Shown here piece after piece: positions 21,941-30,374 of a DNA stretch of 64,000 bases. The position numbers were made by a program, and so were the translations under genes. The notes under the pieces are model-generated. The model was given only the letters and a program-made list of their open reading frames with translations, was not told where the DNA came from and ran no database searches. This stretch comes from Akkermansiaceae bacterium (GTDB lineage: Bacteria; Verrucomicrobiota; Verrucomicrobiia; Verrucomicrobiales; Akkermansiaceae): contig SUVL01000008.1 of assembly GCA_015062005.1 (NCBI GenBank), positions 1 to 64,000 of the forward strand, read 5' to 3'. Numbering within the stretch: position 1 is the first letter of the stretch; every line of letters starts with the position of its first letter.

Positions 21941-23572
21941 ATGATCCGGACTCTTTCTCTTCTCACCCTCGTGGCGGTGCTGCTCAGTGGCTGCAAACCA
22001 ACGGAGCGTACGGCCCTCAAGAAAAAACACCTGGAACAACAGGCCGCACAAGTGGCCACCCCGCCGCAGCCGGTGGCACCGGAACCTGCCCCGCAGCCGG
22101 AACCCATTCCTGCACCCGCACCTGTGGTTTCGGAACCCGCCCCGCAGCCGGTGATACCGGAGCCTGCTCCCATTCCGGCTCCGGCGCCGCTGGAACCCGC
22201 AGATTGCCAGCTGGTGGTTGCAGCGACGCTCCAGGAGTATAACCCCATGCGCCCGTGGGAGAAGGAAGCCCCGCGTGCTTCACGCGCACTGGGGGTGTAC
22301 ATGGGGGAAGGCCGCGTGCTGACCCTGGGGCGCGTAGTGCGCGATGCCACTTACGTGGAACTGGTGCTGCCGGATGAAAGCCACTCCGTGCCCGCCCGTG
22401 TGCTGCGGTATGATGAAGATTTGAACCTTGCGCTGCTCACGGTGGCTAATGAGGATGATGCTGACTTCTTTGATTCCCGTATTGCCTTGCCGCTGGGGGA
22501 TGCCCTCACCCGCGGGGATAAGGCCATTTTTGCCGGTCTGCTCAACGGGGTGGAGCCGGTGCATGTGGAGATGCAGGCAGAGAATGTGGCGGGTGATAAG
22601 GTGCCGCTCATGGTGATGCGGGCCTCGCGCCCGCTGCCGGAAGGAATTACCGGTGGTTCACCCGTGGTCCGTGAGGGTAAGCTGAGCGCCCTCGGCATGG
22701 GCTACAAGAAGCAGGAGCAGTTGCTGCAGGTGGTGAATGCGGAACTCATTCAGCGTTTCCTGACCCAGGAGCAGCTCGGCGTGCCGGTGATGGGCGTGCA
22801 GCTCACCCCGCTGGATGACCCCTTGTTCCGCAAGTATCTGAAACTTGATAAATCCGCCAATGGCCTGTATATCAGCAAGGTCCTTCCCGGAAGTGCTGCC
22901 CAGGAGGCCGGCGTGAAAGTGGGGGATGTGCTCACGGCGCTGGAGGGTCTGCCCCTGGATAATCAAGGCCGTTGCAATCACCCTCGCTACGGCCTGCACC
23001 ATGCTGCGGTGCTCCTGCGGGGCATGAAGGACCAGGGGCAGGAGCTTCTGCTCACCATCAGCCGCGGGGGCGAAACGCAGCAGATGGCGGTGAAAATGGA
23101 TCGCAAGGCTGTTGAGAATTCCTTGTTCCGGCCTCAGAAAACAGGAGCCCAACCACGTTATATCATGTGGGGCGGCTTGCTCTTCCAGCCGCTTACCAGC
23201 ACCTATATGAATGAACTGCGCAACCGCAACAATGGGCTGCTGCCGCTTGAGTTGCAGGTGCTGGAGCAGGAACAGGAGAAACTTCTGGAAGAAGGTTGTT
23301 CAGAGCTTGTCGGGCTCACTTTTGTGCTGCCTACTGTTGCCACGCAGGGCTATGATGAGCTGCGCTTCAGCCGTCTGATTGCCGTGAATGGCAAGCCGGT
23401 GAAGAAGTTTGAAGACCTGCCTGGCCTGCTTGACACCCAGACGGAAAACGGTATCATCCGCCTGGAGTTCAATAAGGCGCCCTATACCATCTTTGTGGAT
23501 CGCCCGTCGGTGGATGAGGTAAATGCTCAGCTCCAGCAACAGGCCATTCCCAATCTCCGTGTGGTGGAGTAA
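21941..23572 (+). CDS. Degenerate HtrA-like PDZ lipoprotein
   Basis: 543 residues with a lipoprotein signal (lipobox LLSGC) and a Pro-rich linker like that of the upstream HtrA. The protease-like domain is kept in outline (DEDLNLALLTVAN aligns with the Asp strand), but the Ser motif reads PEGITGGSPVV instead of GNSGGP and the His motif is not recognisable, so it should be proteolytically dead. A PDZ domain follows: GLYISKVLPGSAAQEAGVKV. It is co-transcribed with the active protease and may act as its membrane-anchored partner or regulator; that role is inference. Confidence 0.75.
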   Translation: MIRTLSLLTLVAVLLSGCKPTERTALKKKHLEQQAAQVATPPQPVAPEPAPQPEPIPAPAPVVSEPAPQPVIPEPAPIPAPAPLEPADCQLVVAATLQEYNPMRPWEKEAPRASRALGVYMGEGRVLTLGRVVRDATYVELVLPDESHSVPARVLRYDEDLNLALLTVANEDDADFFDSRIALPLGDALTRGDKAIFAGLLNGVEPVHVEMQAENVAGDKVPLMVMRASRPLPEGITGGSPVVREGKLSALGMGYKKQEQLLQVVNAELIQRFLTQEQLGVPVMGVQLTPLDDPLFRKYLKLDKSANGLYISKVLPGSAAQEAGVKVGDVLTALEGLPLDNQGRCNHPRYGLHHAAVLLRGMKDQGQELLLTISRGGETQQMAVKMDRKAVENSLFRPQKTGAQPRYIMWGGLLFQPLTSTYMNELRNRNNGLLPLELQVLEQEQEKLLEEGCSELVGLTFVLPTVATQGYDELRFSRLIAVNGKPVKKFEDLPGLLDTQTENGIIRLEFNKAPYTIFVDRPSVDEVNAQLQQQAIPNLRVVE

Positions 23573-23578
23573 ATTGTA

Positions 23579-23745
23579 TTTTCTATGCGATATACAATTT
23601 GATTTATAACCTGCTTATGATTAATGAACAAGAAAATCCATCCCAGATAAGACCTCGGATGTTTCTTGTGAAACACGTTCTAACCAATTGAAAATATGGA
23701 TGGTTATAAATCAAATTGTATATCGCATAGAAAATGCGATATACA
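23579..23745. mobile_element. REP/MITE-like inverted element 1
   Basis: The arm TTTTCTATGCGATATACAAT continues to about 23611 and returns inverted at about 23700-23732. The right end extends into the palindrome ATCGCATAGAAAATGCGATA. No gene lies inside. A related palindromic element is at 42768-42923. The right arm contains the start codon of the next ORF. Confidence 0.65.
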
Positions 23746-24679
23746 CGCAGCTGCGAGCTGGAAGAGAAGTTTGGTGTTGAGCTGCCTGATTGCGTTGGTT
23801 GCTCTGGTGCTTGGTGGGTTATGTGTGTGGACGCTGTTTCCCCGCAAGGTGGCGCGTTTGCGCGCGAAAATTGAGCATTCAGTAAGAATGATAGAAGTGC
23901 GCTGGCATTTGCCGGAGGAGATGAAGAACATAGAATCGCCATTGCTGGTGGTCCGTAGAGATGAACATTCATATGAAAATCCTGACTTCTGGATTGCGCA
24001 CGGAGGCGGAATTGGCGAGTTTGTACACACGAACTGTAAGGAGGCTGTGCAGGATTCCTTGAGGCGCGGATTCCGTTTTATTGAATTAGATTTGCTGGAA
24101 ACGAGCGATGGCCACCTGGTAGGCGGGCATACATGGAAGGAATTGCGCACTCTGGCAGGCGCCGATGCTGTGAACGAGGCGCCAATGAGCCGCTCAGAAA
24201 TAGAAGCGCTTCGCACAAAATGGAAGAAAACCATTCTCTTTGCAGAAGATATCTGCCAGTTGATGCAGAAAAATCCGGAAATGATTCTGGTGACAGATAA
24301 GATTCAGGATTTCGCACTATTGTCAAAAGAGGTGCCATTTAGGGAACGCATGATTATCGAGGCTTTCTCCTGCTATGGAGCATTGCGGGCATTCCAAAAC
24401 GGCTTTCACAATGTGGCGCTCACGGCATATTCTGTTCATGATTTGAGGAATGCGCAGCAATACCGCATTCCCGGCATAGTGCTGTATGCTCCGCTTATCG
24501 AAGAATCGGCTGAAGCGCTGGCATTGGTGCAGCAGCTTCACCAATCCGGCTGCTGTATCATGGTTCACTGCGCTTCCGTCTGTGATAAACCTGATTATGT
24601 CCATCGCCACCTGGGTAAGAACATAAGCCGCACTTATACGAATACCTGGTCACCTTCGGCTCCGCCTCCGCAGCCGTGA
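23696..24679 (+). CDS. Membrane-anchored GDPD-like protein
   Basis: 327 residues as annotated. A transmembrane helix (LVLSCLIALVALVLGGLCVW, about residues 26-46) is followed by a domain like glycerophosphodiester phosphodiesterases: FWIAHGGGIGEFVHTN matches the first His box, GFRFIELDLLETSDGHLVGG the Glu-x-Asp and second His region. The classical Glu-Asn after the first box is replaced by Thr-Asn, so activity is uncertain. The first 18 or so codons come from the inserted repeat element; a TTG or GTG near 23774 may be the original start. It would hydrolyse glycerophosphodiesters outside the cytoplasmic membrane. Confidence 0.7.
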   Translation: MDGYKSNCISHRKCDIHAAASWKRSLVLSCLIALVALVLGGLCVWTLFPRKVARLRAKIEHSVRMIEVRWHLPEEMKNIESPLLVVRRDEHSYENPDFWIAHGGGIGEFVHTNCKEAVQDSLRRGFRFIELDLLETSDGHLVGGHTWKELRTLAGADAVNEAPMSRSEIEALRTKWKKTILFAEDICQLMQKNPEMILVTDKIQDFALLSKEVPFRERMIIEAFSCYGALRAFQNGFHNVALTAYSVHDLRNAQQYRIPGIVLYAPLIEESAEALALVQQLHQSGCCIMVHCASVCDKPDYVHRHLGKNISRTYTNTWSPSAPPPQP

Positions 24680-24680
24680 T

Positions 24681-26762
24681 TCAGCTCTGCTTTTTCGGCT
24701 TGTGGGGCTCGAGAATGCGCTTGTTGTCCATCTCCCGGTTGCGGGCCCGGCGGCGTGCCTGGCGTTGCAGGTGTGCCTGCATGGCAAAGGGTTTCTTGCG
24801 GCCGGTGGCGGGGTGGTAGGTGCCATCCGGCGCCATGTCTGAGGCCTGGGTATTATCCTTGAAGCAGGCGTCCAGGATATCCAGCACACGGTGTACCTGC
24901 TCGGGGTTTTCTATGGGAACCAGCAGCTCTACGCGGCGGTCCAGGTTGCGGCTCATCCAGTCTGCGCTGGCCATGTAGACGAGCGGGTTGCCGCCGTTGT
25001 GGAAGTGGAAGAGGCGCGCGTGTTCCAGGTAGCGATCTACAATGCTGGTGATGCGGGTGCAGGCCTGTGCCTTTTCGCTGGTGGGCGCCCAGCAGCAGAT
25101 GCCGCGGATGTTTAACTGAATCTGCACCCCGGCCTCGGCGGCCTGCTCCAGGGCTTGCATCATCTCCACATCGTTCAATGAGTTCATTTTAGCGCGGATG
25201 AGGGCTCGCTCTCCCATCTCGGCCCGGTGGGTTTCGGCGGCTATGAGTTCCAGCAGCCTGGTTTTCATGGCAGAGGGGGCAGGGTACATGCGGCGGAAGC
25301 GCATGAGCCGGGTGAGCCCGGTTACGGAATTGAAGAACTGGGAGGCATCTGCCCCGAGGTGTTCATCGCAGGTGAGCAGGGAGAGGTCGCTGTAGATACG
25401 GGCGGTGTTTTCGTTGTAATTACCGGTGCCGATGTGGCAGTAACGGCGCAGACCGCCGTTTTCCCGGCGCACGATGAGCAGAATCTTGGCGTGGGTCTTG
25501 AAGCCTTTGACCCCATATACCACCTGCACGCCGGAGCGCTGGAGCTTCTCTGCCTGGGCCAGGTTGTGCAGTTCATCGAAGCGGGCCTTGAGCTCTACCA
25601 GCACGGTGACCTGCTTGCCGGTTTCGGCGGCGCGGCACAGGGCCGCGATGAAGCGGGAGTTCTTTGCGGTGCGGTAGAGTACCTGCTTGATGGCAATGAC
25701 ATCCGGGTCTGCCGCAGCTTCCTCGATGAGTTTTACGACGGGTTCATAGCTTTCGTAGGGATTATGGATGAGGATATCCCCCTGGGCTATGTTTTCAAAC
25801 ATGCTCAGAGAGGTATCCACCGCAGCAGGCCAGCAGGGGGTCCAGGCCTGCACCTTGTGCTGGTCGTTGCCGGGTTCAAAGGCCATTTGCCCGAAATCCA
25901 CCAGCCGCAGGAAACCCGGCACCCGGTAGGTGGCCCCGGCATCTGCCCCCACTATGGCGGAAATGCGGCGGACGAGTGGCTCCGGTGTGCCTTCCGGCAG
26001 CTCCAGGCGCACGCAGTCTGAGAATTTGCGGGCTACCAGCACGCTTTCCATCTCGCGGGCAAAGTCACCGCCCTCTTCCTCTGCCACGGCAATATCGCCG
26101 TTGCGGGTCACGCGGAACGGCGTGGTGCTCACGACGGTTTCACCCGGGAAGAGCAGGGGGCAGAAGGTGCTCACTACATCCTCCAGCATCAGGTAACCAT
26201 TGCGCCCCAGCAGGGCAGACTGCACGCGGCGGGGCAGGGCATCCGGCAGGGTGATGGCCACAAAGCGGGATTCCGCAGAATCTTCCGGGTGCAGCTCTAC
26301 GCCCAGTATCAGGCTCAGATTCGGCAGCATGGGGGGCTGTTCCACTTCCAGGGCCAGCGGGGTCAGGATAGGGGCAATGTTGCTGATGAAATATTCCTCG
26401 ATGCCGGCGTGCTGGGCTTCGGTCAGCTCATCCAGCTGCAAGGGGCTGAGGCCGGCTTCCTGCATGAGCGGCATGAGCACCTGCTGCAGCAGGCGGTACT
26501 GCTCATCCACCATGGCGCCGGCGCGCTCGCGGATGCGGTCGAGCTGCTCACTGGGGGAAAGCCCCGTGATGTCCGGCTTGAACTTGCCGGTCTGCCGCAG
26601 CAGGGTGAGCCCGCCTACGCGAACCTGGAAGAATTCGTCCAGATTGCTGGCGCTGATGGAGAGGAACTTGATGCGTTCCAGTAGCGGCAGCTCCGGGCGC
26701 AGTGCCTGGTTGAGCACGCGCTGGTTGAATTCCAGCCAGGATATTTCGCGATTAATCAGCAT
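24681..26762 (-). CDS. ppk1: Polyphosphate kinase 1
   Basis: 693 residues. PPK1 polymerises the gamma phosphate of ATP into inorganic polyphosphate through a phosphohistidine. The N-terminal domain opens with the family signature NREISWLEFNQRVLNQAL and FLSISASNLDEFFQVRVGGL. The autophosphorylated His is in HIGTGNYNENTARIYSDLSL, and the second conserved His is in HFHNGGNPLVYMASADW. The C-terminus has a short basic tail (RRRARNREMDNKRI). Length is normal. It has its own promoter and an AAGGAG site. Confidence 0.96.
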   Translation of the reverse strand: MLINREISWLEFNQRVLNQALRPELPLLERIKFLSISASNLDEFFQVRVGGLTLLRQTGKFKPDITGLSPSEQLDRIRERAGAMVDEQYRLLQQVLMPLMQEAGLSPLQLDELTEAQHAGIEEYFISNIAPILTPLALEVEQPPMLPNLSLILGVELHPEDSAESRFVAITLPDALPRRVQSALLGRNGYLMLEDVVSTFCPLLFPGETVVSTTPFRVTRNGDIAVAEEEGGDFAREMESVLVARKFSDCVRLELPEGTPEPLVRRISAIVGADAGATYRVPGFLRLVDFGQMAFEPGNDQHKVQAWTPCWPAAVDTSLSMFENIAQGDILIHNPYESYEPVVKLIEEAAADPDVIAIKQVLYRTAKNSRFIAALCRAAETGKQVTVLVELKARFDELHNLAQAEKLQRSGVQVVYGVKGFKTHAKILLIVRRENGGLRRYCHIGTGNYNENTARIYSDLSLLTCDEHLGADASQFFNSVTGLTRLMRFRRMYPAPSAMKTRLLELIAAETHRAEMGERALIRAKMNSLNDVEMMQALEQAAEAGVQIQLNIRGICCWAPTSEKAQACTRITSIVDRYLEHARLFHFHNGGNPLVYMASADWMSRNLDRRVELLVPIENPEQVHRVLDILDACFKDNTQASDMAPDGTYHPATGRKKPFAMQAHLQRQARRRARNREMDNKRILEPHKPKKQS

Positions 26763-26790
26763 GGTATGAAAGGCTCCTTGTCAGCCCTTC

Positions 26791-26820
26791 ATACTAGCAC
26801 ATCCGGCCCGGCGGGGTCAA
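26791..26820 (-). promoter_or_regulatory. Promoter of ppk1
   Basis: TTGACC (26820-26815), an 18-bp spacer and TAGTAT (26796-26791) on the minus strand; an AAGGAG ribosome binding site follows. Confidence 0.65.
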
Positions 26821-26822
26821 GC

Positions 26823-27662
26823 TTATTTCCGACTCTTTTCCGGGGCTTTCACCAGTTCTGAGTGGACGATGGCTACAATGTAGGAATCAATGTAGTTCTT
26901 ACTGTAGATAACCTGGTCCGGGCGCTTCTCATCCTTGTTCAGACCTGCCAGCCCCATGTCAATCCGGCCTTCATCCAGTGCTTCAAACAGGGTGTGGAAA
27001 TCCAGGTCGTGCAGTTCGATGCGGGCATTGAGGTTGCTGGCCAGGCGGCGCAGCAGTTCAATATCAAAACCGCTCAGTTCATCTTCATCCCGGGTGCGGA
27101 AACACATGGGCGGCACCTGGCTGCATACACCCACGCGGATTGTGCGTTTCGGGTTGGTGGGGCGGTCGATATGCGGGATTTTCGGCAGCTTCCGGGATTT
27201 GAACCAGCGGTTGTACATATCCTCGTAGGTGCCGTCGTTTTTGAATTTGGTGATGAATTTGTTCACCTCATAGCGCAGGTCGCCTTGCTCCGGGGAGAAG
27301 GCAACTGCGATATCGACTCGCTCTGTCACCCCGGGCAGAACCGTCAGGTCAGGGTTGCGCACATCGATGAAATCCAGTGCGTGGCTGGAGAAGAGGAAGG
27401 CATCCGTCTTGCGCTGCAGGATGGCATCGTAGGCCGTCTTCGGGTTGTTGAAATAGCAGATGCGGGCGTTGGAGAACTGATTCTCACCAATTTGCATGGC
27501 CTTACCGCCCAGCGGTACTCCAACGCTGTATTTTGACGAATTGAGGTCGTCAATCCGCTCAAGTGTTCCTTCCGGTTTTTTCTTGCTGTCATCCAACGAG
27601 GAATGGCCGCAGAAATAAATGCCAACGCAGAGTAATATGGCGATTATCCAGAATTTTTTCAT
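26823..27662 (-). CDS. Permuted SBP_bac_3 protein 1
   Basis: 279 residues. An uncleaved-looking N-terminal hydrophobic segment (FWIIAILLCVGIYFCG) should anchor it to the membrane, facing the periplasm. It is related to amino-acid ABC transporter binding proteins, but the halves are swapped. The part normally at the C-terminus comes first (ERIDDLNSSKYSVGVPLGGK to FKNDGTYEDMYNRWF), and the normal N-terminal half follows (TIRVGVCSQVPPMCFRT, SGFDIELLRRLASNLNARIE, IVYSKNYID-like end). The product of 27793-28677 has the same order. No permease gene is adjacent. Ligand unknown. Confidence 0.75.
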   Translation of the reverse strand: MKKFWIIAILLCVGIYFCGHSSLDDSKKKPEGTLERIDDLNSSKYSVGVPLGGKAMQIGENQFSNARICYFNNPKTAYDAILQRKTDAFLFSSHALDFIDVRNPDLTVLPGVTERVDIAVAFSPEQGDLRYEVNKFITKFKNDGTYEDMYNRWFKSRKLPKIPHIDRPTNPKRTIRVGVCSQVPPMCFRTRDEDELSGFDIELLRRLASNLNARIELHDLDFHTLFEALDEGRIDMGLAGLNKDEKRPDQVIYSKNYIDSYIVAIVHSELVKAPEKSRK

Positions 27663-27732
27663 ATGGTGAGGTAAGCCGTTTTTGTAAGTCTACACCATTT
27701 CTGACAGATTGCCAGTAAAAAGCGCAAACATT

Positions 27733-27774
27733 TGGAAAAAATAAAGGTCTTGCTGCCGGGGGGGCGGTAAGACC
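27733..27774 (-). terminator. Terminator after permuted SBP 2
   Basis: On the minus strand the stem GGTCTT/AAGACC, with a GC-rich inner part, is followed by TTTATTTTTT. It ends the transcript of 27793-28677. Confidence 0.65.
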
Positions 27775-27792
27775 ATGGAGAGAGTGTGTAAT

Positions 27793-28677
27793 TTATTGGG
27801 GCGTTTCGTATTCGGCTTTTTCAGTTGCAGTTCCGGTGCGCACCAGTGCCACAATCCGGGAGTTGATGTAGTTTTTGCTGAACAAGATGCTTTTTTCCCG
27901 CTCAGCGGTCCGGTTCAGACCGGCCACCACCATATCAAGCTCGCCGCGGGACAGCAACTCCATCATCACTTTATAATCCAGGTCGTGCAGTTCAATTTCG
28001 GCGTTCAGGTGCAGAGCCAGGCGGCGCAGCAGCTCCATATCGAAACCGACCAGTTCCGCGGGAACGCTGCCGGGACGGATGAAGCACATGGGCTCCAGCT
28101 GGCTGCATACGCCTACCACCAGCTTGCGAGTGGGAGCCGCAGGAGCAGGGATTTCCGGCATGGGCGGGATGGCTTCATCCTCCGGTGTGTTCTGGTCGAT
28201 GCCGGTGACTTTGATCCAGCGCTCGTACATGTTGTTGTAGGTGCCGTCCGCCTTGTAGGCATCAATAAATGCGTTTACCGGCTTCAGCAGTTCAGGTTTG
28301 GCCGGGGTCACACCGATGGCGATATCCACCGTCCCGATGGAGCCGGGAAGCACGGTGAATTCTTCGTGCGTGGCGGCCACGTAGTCGAGCGTGTGGCTGT
28401 CGAAGACGTAGGCATCAATCTTTTTGTGCTTCAAATCATCGTAGGCGGTGTGGTGGCTGCTGAAATAGCCGGGGCGCGCCTTCGGCAGTTTCTCTTCACC
28501 AACGTACATGGACTTGGCACCCAGTGCCAGCCCCACCCTGAAATCCGGAGAGTTCAAATCTTCTATCTTTGCAGCTCCGGGCTCCGTGTTCAGGTAAGGA
28601 ATATCATCGCAGGAGGAGAGATTTCCCGCCAGGAGCGCGCAAGCCAGGAGGCCCGCTGTGGATAATGACTTCTTCAT
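27793..28677 (-). CDS. Permuted SBP_bac_3 lipoprotein 2
   Basis: 294 residues with a lipoprotein signal (LLAGNLSSC). It has the same permuted order as its paralogue downstream. The half running from AAKIEDLNSPDFRVGLALGA to AYKADGTYNNMYERWI comes first, then a Pro-rich linker, then TRKLVVGVCSQLEPMCFIRP, GFDMELLRRLALHLNAEIEL and SILFSKNYINSRIVALV. It is probably a periplasmic ligand-binding protein tethered to a membrane. A conserved block before both paralogues suggests common control. Confidence 0.78.
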   Translation of the reverse strand: MKKSLSTAGLLACALLAGNLSSCDDIPYLNTEPGAAKIEDLNSPDFRVGLALGAKSMYVGEEKLPKARPGYFSSHHTAYDDLKHKKIDAYVFDSHTLDYVAATHEEFTVLPGSIGTVDIAIGVTPAKPELLKPVNAFIDAYKADGTYNNMYERWIKVTGIDQNTPEDEAIPPMPEIPAPAAPTRKLVVGVCSQLEPMCFIRPGSVPAELVGFDMELLRRLALHLNAEIELHDLDYKVMMELLSRGELDMVVAGLNRTAEREKSILFSKNYINSRIVALVRTGTATEKAEYETPQ

Positions 28678-28751
28678 GCCGAATGGTGGATTTTACGCGC
28701 AGATTCTACACACATTCCTGTACAAATGCCAGCAAAAAGCCGTTTATAACA

Positions 28752-28786
28752 GAAAAAGGCAGATGCCCGGAGAAGCATCTGCCTTT
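28752..28786 (-). terminator. Terminator of guaA
   Basis: The 12-bp stem AAAGGCAGATGC/GCATCTGCCTTT is followed by TTTTTC on the minus strand, about 20 nt past the guaA stop. Confidence 0.85.
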
Positions 28787-28806
28787 CTGACTCAGGGGAA
28801 ATCTCC

Positions 28807-30330
28807 TTACTCCCACTCAATGGATGCCGGCGGCTTGGTGCTCACATCGTAGAGCACGCGGTTGATGCCGGAAACCTCGTTCAGAATGCGGTTGGAGGCC
28901 TCGCGCAGCAGCTCGTAGGGCAGCTGCACCCAGTCGGCGGTCATGGCGTCCTCGGAGACGATGGCGCGCAGGTTGGTGGCAAACTCGTAGGAGCGCTCGT
29001 CGCCCTTCACGCCCACCGTCTTCACGGGGATGAGGCCGGCGTAGGCCTGCCAGCACTTGTCGTACCAGTCCCACTTGCGCAGCGTGCCGATGAAGATGGC
29101 ATCGCATTCGCGGATGATATCCAGGCGTTCCTTGGTGACCTCGCCCGGGCAGCGCACGGCCAGGCCGGGGCCGGGGAAGGGGTGGCGCCACAGGATGTCG
29201 TGCGAGATACCCATGGAGGCACCCAGCTCGCGTACTTCGTCCTTGAACAGGAAGGCCAGCGGCTCAATCACCTTGCCTTCCTCCTGCATCTTGAGCACGC
29301 GCTCCACGCGGTTGTGGTGGGTCTTGATGACGGAGGCCTTGCTCTTGGCGTTGGAGGCGCTTTCAATCACGTCCGGGTACAGGGTGCCCTGGGCCAGCAT
29401 CTCGGCATCGCCCACGGCATCCCAGAACACATCAATGAACAGGTTGCCGATGATGCGGCGCTTCTTCTCAGGAGCGGTCTCGCCGGCCAGGGCGGCCAGG
29501 AATCGCTCGCTGGCATCCACGGTCTCAATCTTCACGCCCATGCGCTCAAAATTGGCCTGCACCTCCTTGGCTTCGTCCTTGCGCAGCAGGCCGTTGTCCA
29601 CGAAGATGCAGCGCACATTCACACCGGCTTCGTGCAGCAGCACGGCCAGCACGGTGCTGTCCACACCGCCGGAAACACCGCAGACCACCTGCTTGTCGCC
29701 CACCTTGGCGCGGATGTCTTCGATGAGCTCGCGCTTGAAGTCGCCAATGTCGAACTTAGCCAGGTTTGTGGCGTAGGAAAGGAAATTCTTCAGGATGGTG
29801 CGACCCTCGTGGGAGTGGGTCACCTCCGGGTGGAACTGGATACCGAACATCTGCTCGCCCCACTGCAGGGAAACCGGCACGCCCTCGCTGTTGCGGGCAA
29901 TCACGCGGCAGTTATCGGCCAGGTGGTCCACTGTGTCGGAGTGGCTCATCCACACCTGGGAGGACGGGCTCATATCTGCATACAGTCCCTCCAGCTTCTC
30001 CGGCACCAGGGCGGCGGGGCCGTACTCGCGCTTGTTGCTGGGGCGCACCGTGCCGCCCGTCTTGATGTTCAGGAGTTGCATGCCGTAGCACACGCCCAGC
30101 ACCGGCACACCAAAGCTGGTGAGCCACTCAAAATCAATATCCGGAGCATCCGGTTCCGATGTGCTGCGCGGGCCGCCGGAAAGGATGATGGCGCCCGGCT
30201 CGCTGATTTCATGCAGGTCCTCCAGCGCATACAGCTTGGCGAGGAAGCCCAGCTCACGCACGCGGCGCACAATCAGCTGCGTGTACTGTGAGCCGTAGTC
30301 GATAACGGCAACTATGTGTTTGGGGGTCAT
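28807..30330 (-). CDS. guaA: GMP synthase (glutamine-hydrolysing)
   Basis: 507 residues. It converts XMP to GMP using ATP and glutamine. The N-terminal class I amidotransferase has VIDYGSQYTQLI, the nucleophile elbow VLGVCYGMQLL and FHPEVTHS. The ATP-pyrophosphatase domain has the P-loop VCGVSGGVDSTVLAVLL. The dimerisation domain ends ISGINRVLYDVSTKPPASIE, as in the family. Length is normal. It is monocistronic, with its own promoter and terminator. Confidence 0.97.
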   Translation of the reverse strand: MTPKHIVAVIDYGSQYTQLIVRRVRELGFLAKLYALEDLHEISEPGAIILSGGPRSTSEPDAPDIDFEWLTSFGVPVLGVCYGMQLLNIKTGGTVRPSNKREYGPAALVPEKLEGLYADMSPSSQVWMSHSDTVDHLADNCRVIARNSEGVPVSLQWGEQMFGIQFHPEVTHSHEGRTILKNFLSYATNLAKFDIGDFKRELIEDIRAKVGDKQVVCGVSGGVDSTVLAVLLHEAGVNVRCIFVDNGLLRKDEAKEVQANFERMGVKIETVDASERFLAALAGETAPEKKRRIIGNLFIDVFWDAVGDAEMLAQGTLYPDVIESASNAKSKASVIKTHHNRVERVLKMQEEGKVIEPLAFLFKDEVRELGASMGISHDILWRHPFPGPGLAVRCPGEVTKERLDIIRECDAIFIGTLRKWDWYDKCWQAYAGLIPVKTVGVKGDERSYEFATNLRAIVSEDAMTADWVQLPYELLREASNRILNEVSGINRVLYDVSTKPPASIEWE

Positions 30331-30344
30331 AATGTGTGGGGAGT

Positions 30345-30373
30345 ATTGTAGCAGATAGGTATAGGCCTTGCAA
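30345..30373 (-). promoter_or_regulatory. Promoter of guaA
   Basis: TTGCAA (30373-30368), a 17-bp spacer and TACAAT (30350-30345) on the minus strand. The expected leader is about 8 nt. IVP element 2 begins directly upstream. Confidence 0.7.
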
Positions 30374-30374
30374 G

